Below, piece by piece: positions 1 to 34,969 of a DNA stretch of 64,000 bases. A model generated the notes under the pieces. That model saw only the letters and a program-made list of their open reading frames with translations. It searched no databases and was not told where the DNA came from. The DNA comes from Struthio camelus (taxonomy: Eukaryota > Chordata > Aves > Struthioniformes > Struthionidae), in NCBI RefSeq assembly GCF_040807025.1, contig NC_090967.1:5702001-5766000 (forward strand). The letters run 5' to 3'. Made by a program: the position numbers and the translations under genes. Within the stretch, counting starts at the first letter, position 1. Every line of letters begins with the position of its first letter.

Positions 1-512
1 TGCATTAGCTTTTCAGTTCTGAAGACCTGGATTCAAAGTGACCTTGAATTTTGAAGTGACTTGAAGACCTGGGTCTGCAGAAGGTTAATGCTGCCTGGAC
101 CTGACAGCTAGCATGCAATCTCGTGTGTGGGGCTGTCTCATCCTCTGCCCAGGGTGCCTCTTGGTGGGGGGGGGGGGGGGGGAAGGAAATGCTAAAGTTG
201 GGAAAGCAGAGCATTTCCGGAGGGAGCGCTCTGAGCCAGCTGAGCAGTGTTGGCAGGCGTGCTGTGTGCTGCGGTGGGGAGGCCCCAGGGCGCTCTCGTT
301 CAGCGTGCTGGGGGAGGGATGCTGCTGGAAGTGCTGGCACAAGGCTGAGTGCTCAGCTCAGATGTGCATTAACAGCTTGTGACACTTGGGATCGAGAGTT
401 ACGAAGAGAGAACAAATTGTGGTGACTCTCCAGAGGCAGTTGCTATTTGCATAGCTGTAAATGACTTAGATCTCATAATGCAACTGGCTTCTTCCCCCTC
501 CTCCCTCCACAG
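1..512 (+). other. MAST3: MAST3 intron (5' edge of window)
   Basis: No coding exon is recognised before the acceptor AG at 511-512. The stretch holds a poly-G run near 168-182 and otherwise unremarkable intron sequence. The upstream MAST3 exons, with the start codon, lie outside the window. Confidence 0.6.
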
Positions 513-12026
<11,514 letters not shown>

Positions 12027-14425
12027 TGCCCGGCGGCGAGGACGGGAGGCCGCGGAGGCGAGCGGGAAGAGTCCGGCTCCGCAGTCGGCGGCCTCCCCAG
12101 GAGCTGCCCGCGTCGCACACGTTTCCCTCCGCGAGAGAAATGCGCCTGGAAACGTTTTTAACGTCAGACCTTGCAGGGATTGTTGTAACCCAGTGATTTT
12201 ACTCACAAAAGGCTTTTGTACTAACTGGAAAGATGTCCATATTTTTGTAGGGATGTGTGGGAGCTTTTAACCGTGGCAATGGTGTTTCCCTGGCAGGGCC
12301 TGAACTTGTGAATAGAAAGGACTTGATGCAAATACTCATAACTAATTTATTACTTTTATAAGCTAAACAGAGGCATTGCAAGACCGTCGGGGGTCTGACC
12401 TGATGCAGGCTGGGGGTATCCCGACCTTTTCCGAGGGCTTCGTAGCCCCCATCTGGAAGGCACTATGCTTTCTCATGTTGCAAAGAACCACTAGGTTTTC
12501 GCCATTTATTAACTTCATTTCCAGCTGGAAAAGCACCTAAGGAAAAGCCGGTTCTGAGACATGCTTTTAAAATAACGATTAAGTGGAGCTCTCGTGCTCT
12601 GCTGCTCTGGGCGTTAGACCGGTGTCTTCCCCCTCCTGAGAAGTACCGGGTCTTTGCTCTTCCTTAATTTGTGTTTCATTGGCGCCCTGGCCGGGAAGGA
12701 GCCGCTGGGTTGGGGGGCTCCTTTGCGGCGCGAGCAGAGCTGGGGTCGGAAGCGGTGTTAACGCTCTCAAGCGCCTTCCCTGAGCCGAATTCGCAGTCTT
12801 GGTCACCTCTGCTTTCCGTAAAACCCCCCAGCGCTCCCCTACCGTTTGCCCCGGCAGCGTGCAGCGGGGAAGCAGGACCGGCGCTGTCGCAAGTTAAGTT
12901 TTCCTGCCAGATGTACTAGCGGTTCAGCACTCGATTTGTCCTTCCATTGTCAAATTTGAAGTAAAAAGAACTGAAACCCGCAGCAAAATCCCCCAAATAC
13001 TAGTGGTCTAAGCTATAATGTGAAGATCCTTGTGCTGTCAAGTCCATACTGGCCGTTAAGTATGTGTAGCAACGCTTTAAAAAAAAAAAAAAAGGCTTTT
13101 TAATTTTCTTTTTATTTTTTTTTTAATAGCCGGTGTCTTGCTGAGCGCTTCCGCGGGCGCTGCAGGGCCGTCCCGGCCCCCGGAGCTGCAGCGGGAGGTG
13201 GCAGCACTTGCCGACCTCGCGGCTCCGCTCCGAACCCGGCCGAGCAGCATTGCTGTCAACCTCAGGTCACGTTGGTTTTGAAAAAGGAAGTGTGGTTCGT
13301 GTCTTCTGAGTAGGGGTAACTTTATAAACACGTAGTGCATTTCAGGGAGTCGATTTTTTTAAGTTATTTTAGAGAAAAATGAATTGGTGGTGTCCGAAAT
13401 ACTCTGCTAACCTGCTCCGTCGTCTCTTCAGCCGTCGTTCTGTAGGACAGCGAGGAAAAGCACAACCGGCAGCCACCCGTCCGCGGCCTTCGCCGCTGCC
13501 TTGGGTTTCAGCCGTGAGATTCAAATAACTAACAGGAGGTGGGGGGGTTCGTTTTAGCTGTTTGCATTTCTTCTGCCCCGATCTCCGTCCGAGCCTTCCC
13601 TCGGGCGCACGGTTGGTGCGTACAGACATCCCCCGGGGGTTAATGAAAAGCCACTTTTCCCATTAAAAAAAAAGTCTCGTGAGCTCCAATCTGTGCTCCT
13701 TCATTTCTCCTTGTTTATAATTTCTAAATTCCATCGTCCCTCTTCTCTGGTAGCTTTTTCCCCGATGAATTAAGGGTCAGCCTGGCGTCCCCCCACGTTT
13801 CTAATGTTTTCTATGATATAAATGTTTACATTTGATAATGCATGTACGGGCTTTTTTTTAACGGCGGTGTTTGGCAGCGAGAGTATTCGACTCGCGTCGC
13901 GACGCCGGCGTTCACACGCCCGCGGTTTGCGGTGCGGTGGCGCGGGCCTGGCCGCTTATTTAACAGAATGATTATTTCGTGTGCGTGCGCGGTCTGTGCA
14001 AGGCTGTTGAAACTACCCGCTTCTCCCGCGTGAAGCTTCGAGCCGTCGGCCTCCCCGCAACGAGCGGCGGCCCGGCGTGCGCGGGAACGCCGCTCGGCCG
14101 CCCCAGGCGTCGGGGCCGGGCGTCTCTGCTTGCAGCCCGCCCGGCGGCTGGTTCCTTTCCCTCGGCTCCCTCTTCCTTAAGATCGCTCTTGGGCTTCTTC
14201 CTCCGCCTCCGCATGAAGCACGGGGGAAGCGGGCGGCGCGGAGGGGCCGCGCGGAGCCCCGCCGAGGGCGTCGGGCCGCGCTCTGGCTCCTGCGTGACAA
14301 GGAATTTTATGGGAAACGTCTTAAAAGAAAATGGGACCTCGTCTTCCTGGTGATGCCGAGCACGGGTCTTGTTAATGTTCAGAAAATTTTATGTTGCATT
14401 AAAATTGTTCCTTGATATGAACTGC
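12027..14425 (+). other. MAST3: MAST3 3' UTR
   Basis: About 2.4 kb without a supported exon between the MAST3 stop and an ATTAAA signal at 14398. It is AT-rich in parts (poly-A 13078-13093, T-rich 13100-13130) and strongly CpG-rich at about 13870-14320. Extent is inferred from the poly(A) signal only. Confidence 0.6.
14398..14403 (+). terminator. MAST3: Polyadenylation signal ATTAAA (MAST3)
   Basis: ATTAAA follows an A/T-rich stretch and is followed about 25 nt later by a G/T-rich stretch (GTGGTGTCCTCTGTT), the usual arrangement of a cleavage site. It is the last good signal before the minisatellite. Confidence 0.55.
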
Positions 14426-14689
14426 AGCGTGGTGTCCTCTGTTAGATGAGCTAACCACTGATTTTGAGCTGAAAACACTCGTTTCTCCTTGTTTCTTCTT
14501 TCCGTTAGGGTGGCAAACTGTCCTGCCGCACAGCGTTTCCCTGGCTGTCCCCCGGCCCGGACGGGTCCCCTCCTTCTCTTGCCCCCGCGGAGGGGGACGC
14601 TCCTGGCCCAGAGGTGCCCGCAGGGGCTGGCACTGTGCTGGGAGCACCCCAGGCCCCGCGGAGGGCCGTGCCAGGGGACGGCAGCGCAC

Positions 14690-15830
14690 GTGGGTGCCCG
14701 GTGCAGGCTGGGCCTGGCGTCCCATGCGTCGTGCCTGGTTCCCAGGGCATGGTGCCTGGCGCGTGGTGCCCGGTGCAGGCTGGGCCCCGTGCATTGTGCC
14801 CAGTGCCTGGTGCCCGATGCAGACCATACCCAGTGAATGGTGCCTGGTGCCTGATTCAGGCTGTGCATGGTGCCCGGTGCAGGCTGTGCCTGGCATTGTA
14901 GCTGGTGCATGGTGCCCAGTGCCTGGTGCCCGGTGCAGGCCATGCCCAGTGCACGGTGCCTGGTGCCCGATTCAGCCTGTATCTGGTGCATGGTGCCCGG
15001 TGCCCGGTGGATGGTGCCTGGTGCAGGCCGTGCCTGGTGCAGGCGGTGCCCGGTGCAGGCCATGCCCAGTGCACGGTGCCTGGTGCCTGATTCAGGCTGT
15101 ATCTGGTGCATGATGCCCGGTGCATGGTGCCTGGTGCTGGCCATGCCTGGTGCCCGGTGCCTGGTGCAGGCCCTGCCCGGTGCATGGAGCCCAGTGCAGG
15201 CTGTGCCCGGTGCATGGTGCTCGGTGCAGGCCGTGCCTGGTGCAGGCGGTGCCCGGTGCATGGAGCCCAGTGCAGGCGGTGCCCGGTGCATGGTGCTCGG
15301 TGCAGGCCGTGCCTGGTGCAGGCGGTGCCCGGTGCCCGGTGCCCGGTGCAGGCCCTGCCCGGTGCATGGAGCCCAGTGCAGGCTGTGCCCGGTGCCTGGT
15401 GCCCGGTGCAGGCCATGCCCAGTGCACGGTGCCTGGTGCCCGATTCAGGCTGTATCTGCTGCATGGTGCCTGGTGCCCGGTGGATGGTGCCTGGTGCAGG
15501 CTGGGCCTGGTGCAGGCCCTGCCCGGTGCATGGAGCCCAGTGCAGGCGGTGCCCGGTGCATGGTGCTCGGTGCAGGCCGTGCCCGGTGCAGGCGGTGCCC
15601 GGTGCCCGGTGCAGGCCCTGCCCGGTGCATGGAGCCCAGTGCAGGCGGTGCCCGGTGCATGGTGCTCGGTGCAGGCCGTGCCTGGTGCAGGCGGTGCCCG
15701 GTGCCCGGTGCAGGCCCTGCCCGGTGCATGGAGCCCAGTGCAGGCGGTGCCCGGTGCATGGTGCTCGGTGCAGGCCGTGCCCGGTGCAGGCGGTGCCCGG
15801 TGCCCGGTGCAGGCGGGCCCGGGGTCCCGG
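14690..15830. repeat. GGTGC-type minisatellite with 99-bp higher-order unit
   Basis: The tract is built from variants of GGTGCCC, GGTGCAGGC and GGTGCATGG. The 3' part is an almost perfect 99-bp higher-order repeat: the TGGAGCCCAG landmark recurs at 15531, 15630 and 15729. The 5' part is an older, irregular mix of the same words. Because 99 is a multiple of 3 and the words lack stop codons, long open frames occur on both strands. They have no homology or codon signature of a gene and are repeat artefacts. Confidence 0.93.
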
Positions 15831-16230
15831 GACGCGCTGCGGCGCCCAGGCTCGGCGCTAGGGGGCGCCGCCAGCGCTCGGCTCCCTCCGGAAGGGCTCG
15901 GCGGGGGGCGGGGCCGGGAGGGGGCGGGGCCGCCGGCGGCTTCGGAGCGGTTCGTCCCTCTCCGGCGCCGCTCGGGCCTTTCCGGGGCGGGTTCGGGCCG
16001 TTCCGGCGCCGCTCGGCCGCTTTCCCAGGCTGCCGCCGGGCTGGAGCGGAGCGGAGCGGCCGTTGGGGCCGGCGCAGAGGTGGGCCGGGGCCGGGGGACC
16101 GGGACCGGGGTGGGTGCGTGGGTCGGTACCGGCGCCCGGGCCCGCAGCGACCGCGGCTCCTCCGCGCGGGGGGCCCGGGGGCGGCGGGCGCGGGGAGGCC
16201 GCGGGCCGGGGCCGTGTGTGTCCGCCCCCC
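15810..16230 (+). promoter_or_regulatory. PIK3R2: CpG-island promoter and probable non-coding exon 1 of PIK3R2
   Basis: Dense CpG with GC boxes (GGGGGCGGGGCC near 15905-15935) and no TATA box. A good splice donor (AGAG|GTGGGC) sits at about 16079/16080, so a non-coding first exon ending at 16079 is likely, spliced to the ATG exon at 23667. This agrees with the PIK3R2 family layout, where the first exon is untranslated. The start site is inferred, not seen. Confidence 0.5.
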
Positions 16231-17450
16231 CCCCCCCGGTGTCGGGGTTGCCCCCGTGTCCCCCCCCCATATCATCCCCCCCCCTTGTCGGGGTTCCCCC
16301 CGTGTGTCCCCCCCCCATATCATCCCCCCCATATCATCCCCCCCCATATCATCCCCCCCCATATCGTGTCCCCCCATATCGTGTCCCCCCATATCGTGTC
16401 CCCCCCCATATCGTGCCCCCCCCCCCATATCGTGTCCCCCCAGTGCCGGGGTTGCCCCCGTGTCCCCCCCCATGTCCTCCCCTCCCCCCCCGTGTCGGGG
16501 TTGCCCCCGTGTCCCCCCCCCCATATCATCCCCCCCCCCCGTGTCGGGGTTGCCCCCGTGTCCCCCCTCCTCATATCATCCCCCCCCCCCGTGTCGGGGT
16601 TGCCCCCGTGTCCCCCCCCCATATCATCCCCCCCCCTTGTCGGGGTTCCCCCCGTGTGTCCCCCCCCCATATCATCCCCCCCCATATCATCCCCCCCCAT
16701 ATCATCCCCCCCCATATCATCCCCCCCCATATCGTGTCCCCCCCCATATCGTGCCCCCCCCCCCATATCGTGTCCCCCCAGTGCCGGGGTTGCCCCCGTG
16801 TCCCCCCCCATGTCCTCCCCTCCCCCCCCGTGTCGGGGTTGCCCCCGTGTCCCCCCCCCATATCATCCCCCCCCCCGGTGCCGGGATTGCCCCCGTGTCC
16901 CCCCCCCCCATCATCCCCCCCCCGTGTCTGGGTTGCCCCCGTGTCCCCCCCCCCCCATGTCATCCCTCCCCCGGTGTCTGGGTTGCCCCCGTGTCCCCCC
17001 TCCTCATATCATCCCCCCCCCCCGGTGTCGGGGTTGCCCCCGTGTCCCCCCTCCCATGTCATCCCACCCCCCGGTGTCGGGGTTGTCCCCGTGTCCCCCC
17101 CCATGTCCTCCCCTCCCCCCCCGTGTCGGGGTTGCCCCCGTGTCCCCCCCCCATATCATCCCCCCCCCGGTGTCGGGGTTGCCCCCGTGTGTCCCCCCCC
17201 CCCATATCATCCCTCCCCCGGTGTCTGGGTTGCCCCCGTGTCCCCCCCCCATGTCATCCCCCCCCCCGGTGTCAGGGTTGCCCCCGTGTCCCCCCTCCCA
17301 TGTCATCCCACCCCCCGGTGTCGGGGTTGCCCCCGTGTCCCCCCCCCCATATCATCCCTCCCCCGGTGTCGGGGTTGCCCCCGTGTCCCCCCTCCCATGT
17401 CACCCCCCCCCGGTGTCGGGGTTGTCCCCTGTCCCCCCCCGTGTTGTCTC
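16210..17450. repeat. C-rich minisatellite (CCCCCCATATCAT / GTGTCGGGGTTGCCCCC)
   Basis: About 1.2 kb of tandem units near 50-60 bp made of a poly-C run, ATATCAT or ATGTCCT, poly-C, then GTGTCGGGGTTGCCCCCGTGTCC. A longer periodicity of about 350 bp is visible: the variants TTGTCGGGGTTCCCCCC (16285, 16637) and AGTGCCGGGGTTGCC (about 16441, 16790) recur in the same order. It sits just inside PIK3R2 intron 1. Long open frames on both strands are artefacts of the repeat. Confidence 0.93.
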
Positions 17451-20400
17451 TCCCCCTGGTACCCACCCTCTCCCCATGTCCCCCCCCACACCTTGGTGCC
17501 AGCACAGTGACCCCTGTGCCAGCACTGTTCCCCCCCCCCACGAGCTGTGCCAGGACCCCCCCGTCCCCCCGCAGTGGTGCCAGTTCACGGCCCCGCTCCC
17601 CATCTCATCCCCCTTTGCTGGGGGGGGGGGCCCCCGAGAGAAGCAGCCCCCCCCCCCCCCACCCCCCAAAAAACGGTTTGTGCCTCACATCCCAGAGGTG
17701 TTTCCGGCCGCGGCCACCTCGGGGTGGGGGGGTCGGCGCTGGATGGGGAGCCGGGCCGGGGGGGCCGGGGTTGGGGGGGGAACCTGCCTCGAAGGAGCCC
17801 GGCCAGAGCCGGGAGGCGCGAAGCGCTGGAGCGGCGCGGGCGCTGCGGCGCGGGCACGGCTGCCTCTCCTCCCCGCTAACGCAACCCTTTTATTTCCAGA
17901 GCAGCTCCGGGAGCCACTAGGGAACTGGCCCTGTGACTTTCTCTGTGAGAGCAGAGAGTGGAGGCAGCTGAGTAAATATAGCCTAAATCATTGCTTTCCT
18001 GGCCGTTCCCCCACCCTTCCCTCGCATGCGAAGGGCTGGCGTGTCCCCGAGGCTGGCTTGGCCTATGCTCTAGTCGCTGCCTCTTCCATTATGTGGGAAA
18101 GTCCAAGCGATGGTTTGGTTTCTTTGGTGACTCCGTTCTCTGACGCGCGCGAGTCCCGCTCGGATCTGCCCGTGTGGTTCGGAGCGGCAGCCGCCTCCTC
18201 GCTGGTCCTCGCTCTTCCGCCTTGGACCTCCTGAAGGTGATTCCTGCCTCCAACCCGGGTTCTGGTGGGGTTTTTTTTTGTTTGTTTGTTTTTTTCTGAC
18301 TCGCTAGAGCGAGGTTTTGTCAACCGCGCTTTAAGGACTCGGGCGAAATCCCTTCTGCCCCTGGTTGGTTCTGGCTGGACAAAAGCTCTGGGTCGGGAGA
18401 GAAACCGCAGCTCCGAAGGAATGCAGCGAGGAGCAGAGCGATTTGCGGAGCCAGCTTGGAGCCGCGTCAGAGTGCTCGCGCTTCGGGCCGGGTGCTGGCG
18501 CGTGTTTACAGTGACAAAGAGTATTTATAATATCAGGGGCTCTTTTAATTCCTCTGAGAATATCTGGAGCCGCTGCTTGGAGCTGTTGTAACTGAGTAAT
18601 GGAAGATAAAAAGCAAACAGAGGAAGGAACAGTGGGTTTTTCAAGTTGAAAGGTCCTGCTTCTCTCAACCAATATCCTAATATTGTTGGCCTGCCAGCGA
18701 AATGCTCTGGCTCCTTCTCACCTTCTAGGTTACTTCATCTGGCTGCTCTGCTGTACGTAGCATCTAAGAAAGTATTGTATAAATCCTCAAAGCATCTGCG
18801 CGATTCCAAATATCCCGGGGAACAAACAGCATGATATTAAGGAGATGGGCTAGCAAAATCAGTAGTTATAACATTACTTTCTGTGTAAGGGAAATAGCCA
18901 AAATACAGTTACTGGGCTTACTTCTGAAGAAAGCCCTAAAGCCTGCTCCACAAATGCTCCTAAAATGGAAATAGTGCGCTCTTGCCGCTTGGGGAGCGCT
19001 GGGTGGGTCGTGGGGGCTGAGCAGAGTCTTTTAAGACTCTCCCAGTGAGTAAAGAGCTCTTGCGGTACGGAGGAGACACCTCCTGAGATGGGTGAGACCA
19101 GATGAGCTTAAACTGAAGCAAGACAGTCCAACAGCAGGAGAAACTTCCAAACAGCAAGGGAAGTGCAGGAATGGCTCTGCGCGTTGGCCCAGGTGCCTGT
19201 CCGACCTGTCCTTTGAGACCTCCAAACGGCTCTCAAGGATAAGACGGGCAGAAGTCATCCCAAGGCGGGGATTTACTCGGCTTCTCAGATCCCGGCTAAC
19301 CAGAACATTTATCTTGCAATAAACGTTTCAGATGTTCCATCGCCTCCTTGGGCTTCAATGAATAAAGCAAAATACTTGATGAGATGCAAAGTCGGAGCAA
19401 TAAGCGCTGTATCCCTGGCAAGGGGACGCTGCCGGCAGGATGCTGCTGCTGCTTGGGCCCCGTCGCAGGCTGCGGCAGAAGCGTCCCTTGGTGAGAAAGG
19501 AGGTGAACGCGGCCCCGGCCGCTGTAAAACTCCGGGGAGAGGCCGCGCTGGGTCTGGGCAGACGCGTTCGCCCTCGGGACGGCGGCCCCGGCCTCGGCGC
19601 GGCTCCTGGCGTAACTCGCTGCCCCTGCCGCTTCTCCCCGGTGGGAGGGAAAGACCAGGCGGCTTGGCAGCGTCGCAGAAAAAGTCACAGCGGTAGTTGT
19701 CGTGGCAGGGAGTTGTGTGCCCGTTTTTTTTTTTTTATTCCCGTTCTTAGTTGCGTTGTTCTGTTGTCTTTCTGGCTGTTTGGAGGTTGGGGGTTTTTTT
19801 TGTTAGCAAAACAAAGGTTTGTTCCCGTTGTTTGCAGCCCATTAACATGCAGTGTTTTGCCATTCAGAACTTGATTTGGCATTTTTTGGCTAGCTAGAGA
19901 TCTGATGCAGTTGGGAAATATTTGAGCTGTATTGGTTGCTGCGAGCATATTCCCTTTTTATGTTTATGCATTCTTTTGCCTCGCTGGAGGGAAAGTAACG
20001 CTTATCCTTGTTTGGAGTCAAGCTGCACTTTGAACTGGACGTGGAAGTCAGCTAAAAAGCGCAGGAACCGCATCTTAAGCGTTAAGATGCTTTTATTTAT
20101 GTGCTGGCCACGCACAAAGAGACTTGTAATGTTTTTTGTTTCAAACCGATATGTAAAACAAAGGAAGTATTGACAGTAGTTAATGAATCGAGGGATTGTT
20201 TCTGGGCGCTGAGATAGATTTACCAAAGGTATTTAGATGCCTAGTGCATGGGACTTTCAGAGGAGCCTAAGCCAGCGCTAGCCAGCTTAGACCCACGAGG
20301 CTTCCTCTCCGGGAGCGGAGCTAACCTGGAGGCTGGCCCAGCTGAAACCTTTTGGCAAGCTTCTCCCTCTTTCTGAGCACGCAGAGCCCCGGTTCGGAGG

Positions 20401-23400
20401 CGCGCTTCCAGCGGACAGGCTCGCGCGTGTCCTGGGCGCTCAGCGCCGCCTGCCTCCTTCCCGAATTCGCTTTCCCTCCAAACGTCTATTTAAGGGCTTC
20501 GGAAAATGAGCGCTCCCTCCCCCTCTCCCCGAAGACGCATGTCGCTTCTGTCATCTGCTTTCCATTGGGTGCAGAGGCTCCCTGACCGGCGGCTGTCGGC
20601 CCGGGAAGCCGCTGGCCGGCTCTGCGGCCGGGACGCGGAGAGGGCAGGCGCTGGCACCGCGGCCCGGCGTTTCCCGACCCTCGTCCGCCGGCGGGCCGGG
20701 CAGGTGAGAGGGCAGGAGGGCCAGGCCGGCACCAGCTTATCCTTGCGGGGCGTATGTGCGTACGTGCGCGTGCCGCGGAGAGCAGGGCAGCCCAGAGCTG
20801 CGCCTCTGCCCCCGCTTTCCCACCAGCGTCCGGCAGCGGTGCAGCGGACGCCGGGCTGAGAGGAGTCCGCGGAGCCGGGCGGCGCGGCAGAAGCTGCGGG
20901 ACCTCCTTTTTGGAGAGATCCGGCGCTGCGGAGCGACCGCGTCTCTTCTTCCCGCCCCTCCACGCAGGTCTGCTTTTAAAAGTTACTGAACGAGTTTGCC
21001 GGGGCTGAGCGTTTGTCCTTCCAGCCGCTTTGGCTGCGCCGGCTTGCCTGAGGCTCTTGGAGCCGGTCCCTGTGCTGGGATCCGAAGTGGGAAGCCGGGA
21101 GGTGCCTCGGCCTTCCCGGGAGAGGGGCGGCGTCGACCCCGCCGCCTCCGTGCGCGTTACGGGATCCGTCCCCCGGGAGGAGCAGGAGCTGCCCGGGCTT
21201 TTCCCAGCGGGCAGCGACCGCTCGGGCCCCCGGCCCTGCCGACTCCTCTGTCGGACCCCGAGAGGCAGAGTTCAGGGGGGCGAGGGGCAGGCGTCTGAGC
21301 CGGCTTGTACATCTCCCGTTACGCTCGGGATTATGAAGTCATATTTTCCTGGCTGGGGCTGCTTGAATTCGGGAAACGCGGGCTCCGCTGCGAGCTCTCT
21401 GCGTGCTCTGGCCCGGCGCGGTGGGAGCTCGCTCTCCGCTCGCTTGGTGGCTGCGCCGAGATGCTGCTTCGCCCGCAGGCGCCCCGCGTCCCCCGAGGCC
21501 AGGCTGGGCAGCCTGGCCGTGCTCTTGGAGCTCCGGAGAAAGTCTCCAGCCACCTGGATCACGCTCAGTCCTGTTCCCCACCAGCTGCAGCCTCGCTGCA
21601 AGCATCCTACCTCGCTGAGGGCCAAGCCCGCTCGTTCATGGCGAGGGCAGCCCAGCTGGGACGCTCGCCCAAGCTCAGACAACTCGTTCAGGCCCTGGCT
21701 CCTGCGCACGTTTCGCGTGCCACGGCCTCTTTGTGCCGCTCGTCTCCCTCCAGGGAACGAGGACGGAGGACGACGGCGCCCGCCTTGCAGGGTGGTGCTG
21801 CGTGAGCGTTAGGCTGGAGAGCCTGGGTACGTGGGAAGGTGTGAGTGCGTAGAGGTGAAGCTCTCTAGTAGTTTTTAAGATTAGACTTGGCTTTCTGCCA
21901 CCCGGCAAGATCCATGTCCCTCGCGCCTCCCCCCTTGCCCTGCTGGCGCGGGTCCCCGAGGCGGCTCGTCGGGAGCTCTCGTGCTGCTCTCCGGATCGAC
22001 CTCCTTGCAGCCGCCCGTGAAGCGAGATCCTTGCGGGCTGCAGGGCGCCCGGTTCCCCTCCTCGCTGCACGGAAGCCGCGCCGGCCTGGCGCGCGAGCTC
22101 CCGAGCTGGGCTGGGCTCGCCTCTGGGCCAAGACGCTCGGAGCCGCTAACAGGACCTGCAGCGTTGCTCAGGACTTGGGAGCGCAGGTTTTCAGCTGCTC
22201 CGAAAGGTTGCGGCTGTTGCGTTGCCTTGTAGGTCCTTTCCTCGGAGGCACGCGGCGTCTGCGGGAACCCGAACGCTGGGTTTTGCCCGGCGTCAGCCGA
22301 AGGGAAACGTGAAGCTGGCCTGTGTGGACGGGAGGCTGTGGGAAAAGAGGACGTGCCCAGCTGGTGGGAACTTGGATGCTGTAGTCCGTGCATCCCTTAA
22401 ACAACGTGTTATAACCCGAGTTTTTTCTTTCTGGTGGATTTCTGGGCTGGGCAGAGAGCATGTTGTTCAGTTTTTCTCTATATTTGAATAGCTTAGAGGC
22501 AGTTAGTAGCTCTAAGTAGACTTGAAGGCTTTAAAGATTTTATTTTATTTTTTAATCCCCTCCCTCACCTCCATCTCTGCAAAAAGAAATTGTGCCTGCG
22601 TTGTCTGCACTTGATGCTGTTAGTGCTTTAAAAAGGTTCAAAAATTTACTTTGCTCAGAGCTAGGCTTTGAAGTGCTGCTCTGTGGGAATTGCAAAGCTT
22701 CTTAAAAGCCTTGCACTGAAAAACTGTTTAACCTACATTTGTGGGCAGTTACCTTCAGAAGATGGCTTTGAGGGGGATTGCGTGGGGAGGTGTAAAGGTG
22801 AACGGTGAATCTGTGAAATTTAATCAATTTAACAAGAAAAGATTAACCCTCTTTTGCTCCTATTCAGGGTCCCCAGCTGCTGGTTTCAGGGTCACCCTTT
22901 TCTGTATGCAAAAGTTCCTGCGTAAAAGGCTGCTTTGTCCCATTTGTTGCCTTCTGGTTTGTGTAAGTGCTATGAAGAGAGTAAGCGGCAGAAGTGAGGC
23001 GAACCTCTGTAAGATGCAGAGTTTGTGTCTGATTGCCGTGGGAGAGATGTCCTTTCTGCAGAGCATTCCTGCAAGCGGCCGCTGGCTCCTCTCTCGCTTT
23101 TGGAGCCTAAATGGGTAATAGCATGTTCTGGTGGAGAGCGCTTGGATCCAGGGCTCGGCGTTAGCTGTGTTTGCTGGCTGGGGTGGTTAGGAGAGAAACA
23201 AGTCCTGCCTCTCGCAGCTGCTTAGACGAAGCCCCGGGTTGGACGCCGGCGTCCCGGGAGGGTGCGGTGAGCAGCGCCGGGCTGTGCAGTAATGGGCCTT
23301 CTCTTTGCAGGCACTGGGAAGGGAGGAATAGCATGCCACGCCGTCCTTGGCTGGAAGCGCTCTGTGCTTTTGCCCTCTGGACTCCAAGAAGCCTTTTTTT

Positions 23401-23666
23401 GGTGAACTGAACCCTGGTCTCCTGTTTCTTTGCTGCATGCCCGCTCGCAACTGCTGGATTATGTTCGTCTCCTTCTCCCTGTGCTCCATAATTTGGCTGA
23501 ATCGTGGCTTCAAGTTAAGGAAAAGGGGCTGCACTTAAGCGCGCAGGGCCAGCCCGACGAGGCTCCTGGGGCCCCGGTTCCCGCAGAGACGTTCAGAGCG
23601 CTGATGGGGCAGGACCGCCTCTGAGGTGTCTCCCCTCCCGCCCGACGCCGCTGCCTCGCCGTTCAG
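17451..23666 (+). other. PIK3R2: Rest of PIK3R2 intron 1
   Basis: No conserved coding exon is recognised. It contains poly-C and poly-G tracts to about 17780, a good-looking acceptor (TTTTATTTCCAG) at 17899-17900 without a recognisable exon behind it, and a CpG-rich segment at about 20480-22150. The intron ends in a pyrimidine-rich tract and AG at 23665-23666. Confidence 0.55.
20480..20705 (+). promoter_or_regulatory. Possible alternative PIK3R2 promoter/first exon in intron 1
   Basis: A TATA-like CTATTTAAGG at about 20486 is followed by CpG-rich DNA, an ATTGG (reverse CCAAT) near 20563 and a donor-like GGGCAG|GTGAGAG at about 20702. The parts resemble a first exon, but nothing shows transcription. 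Confidence 0.2.
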
Positions 23667-23689
23667 AGCCGATCCCGGAGGCAGAGAGA

Positions 23690-34969
<11,280 letters not shown>

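Noticed and set aside
16210-17450. Possible telomere-like or satellite DNA
   Set aside because: No TTAGGG units are present and the array lies inside a gene; it is a local minisatellite.
14867-17920. Open frame of about 1017 codons on the plus strand, and overlapping frames of several hundred codons on both strands
   Set aside because: It runs through two unrelated minisatellites and a CpG island, has no family motif, and is explained by stop-free repeat words with unit lengths divisible by three.
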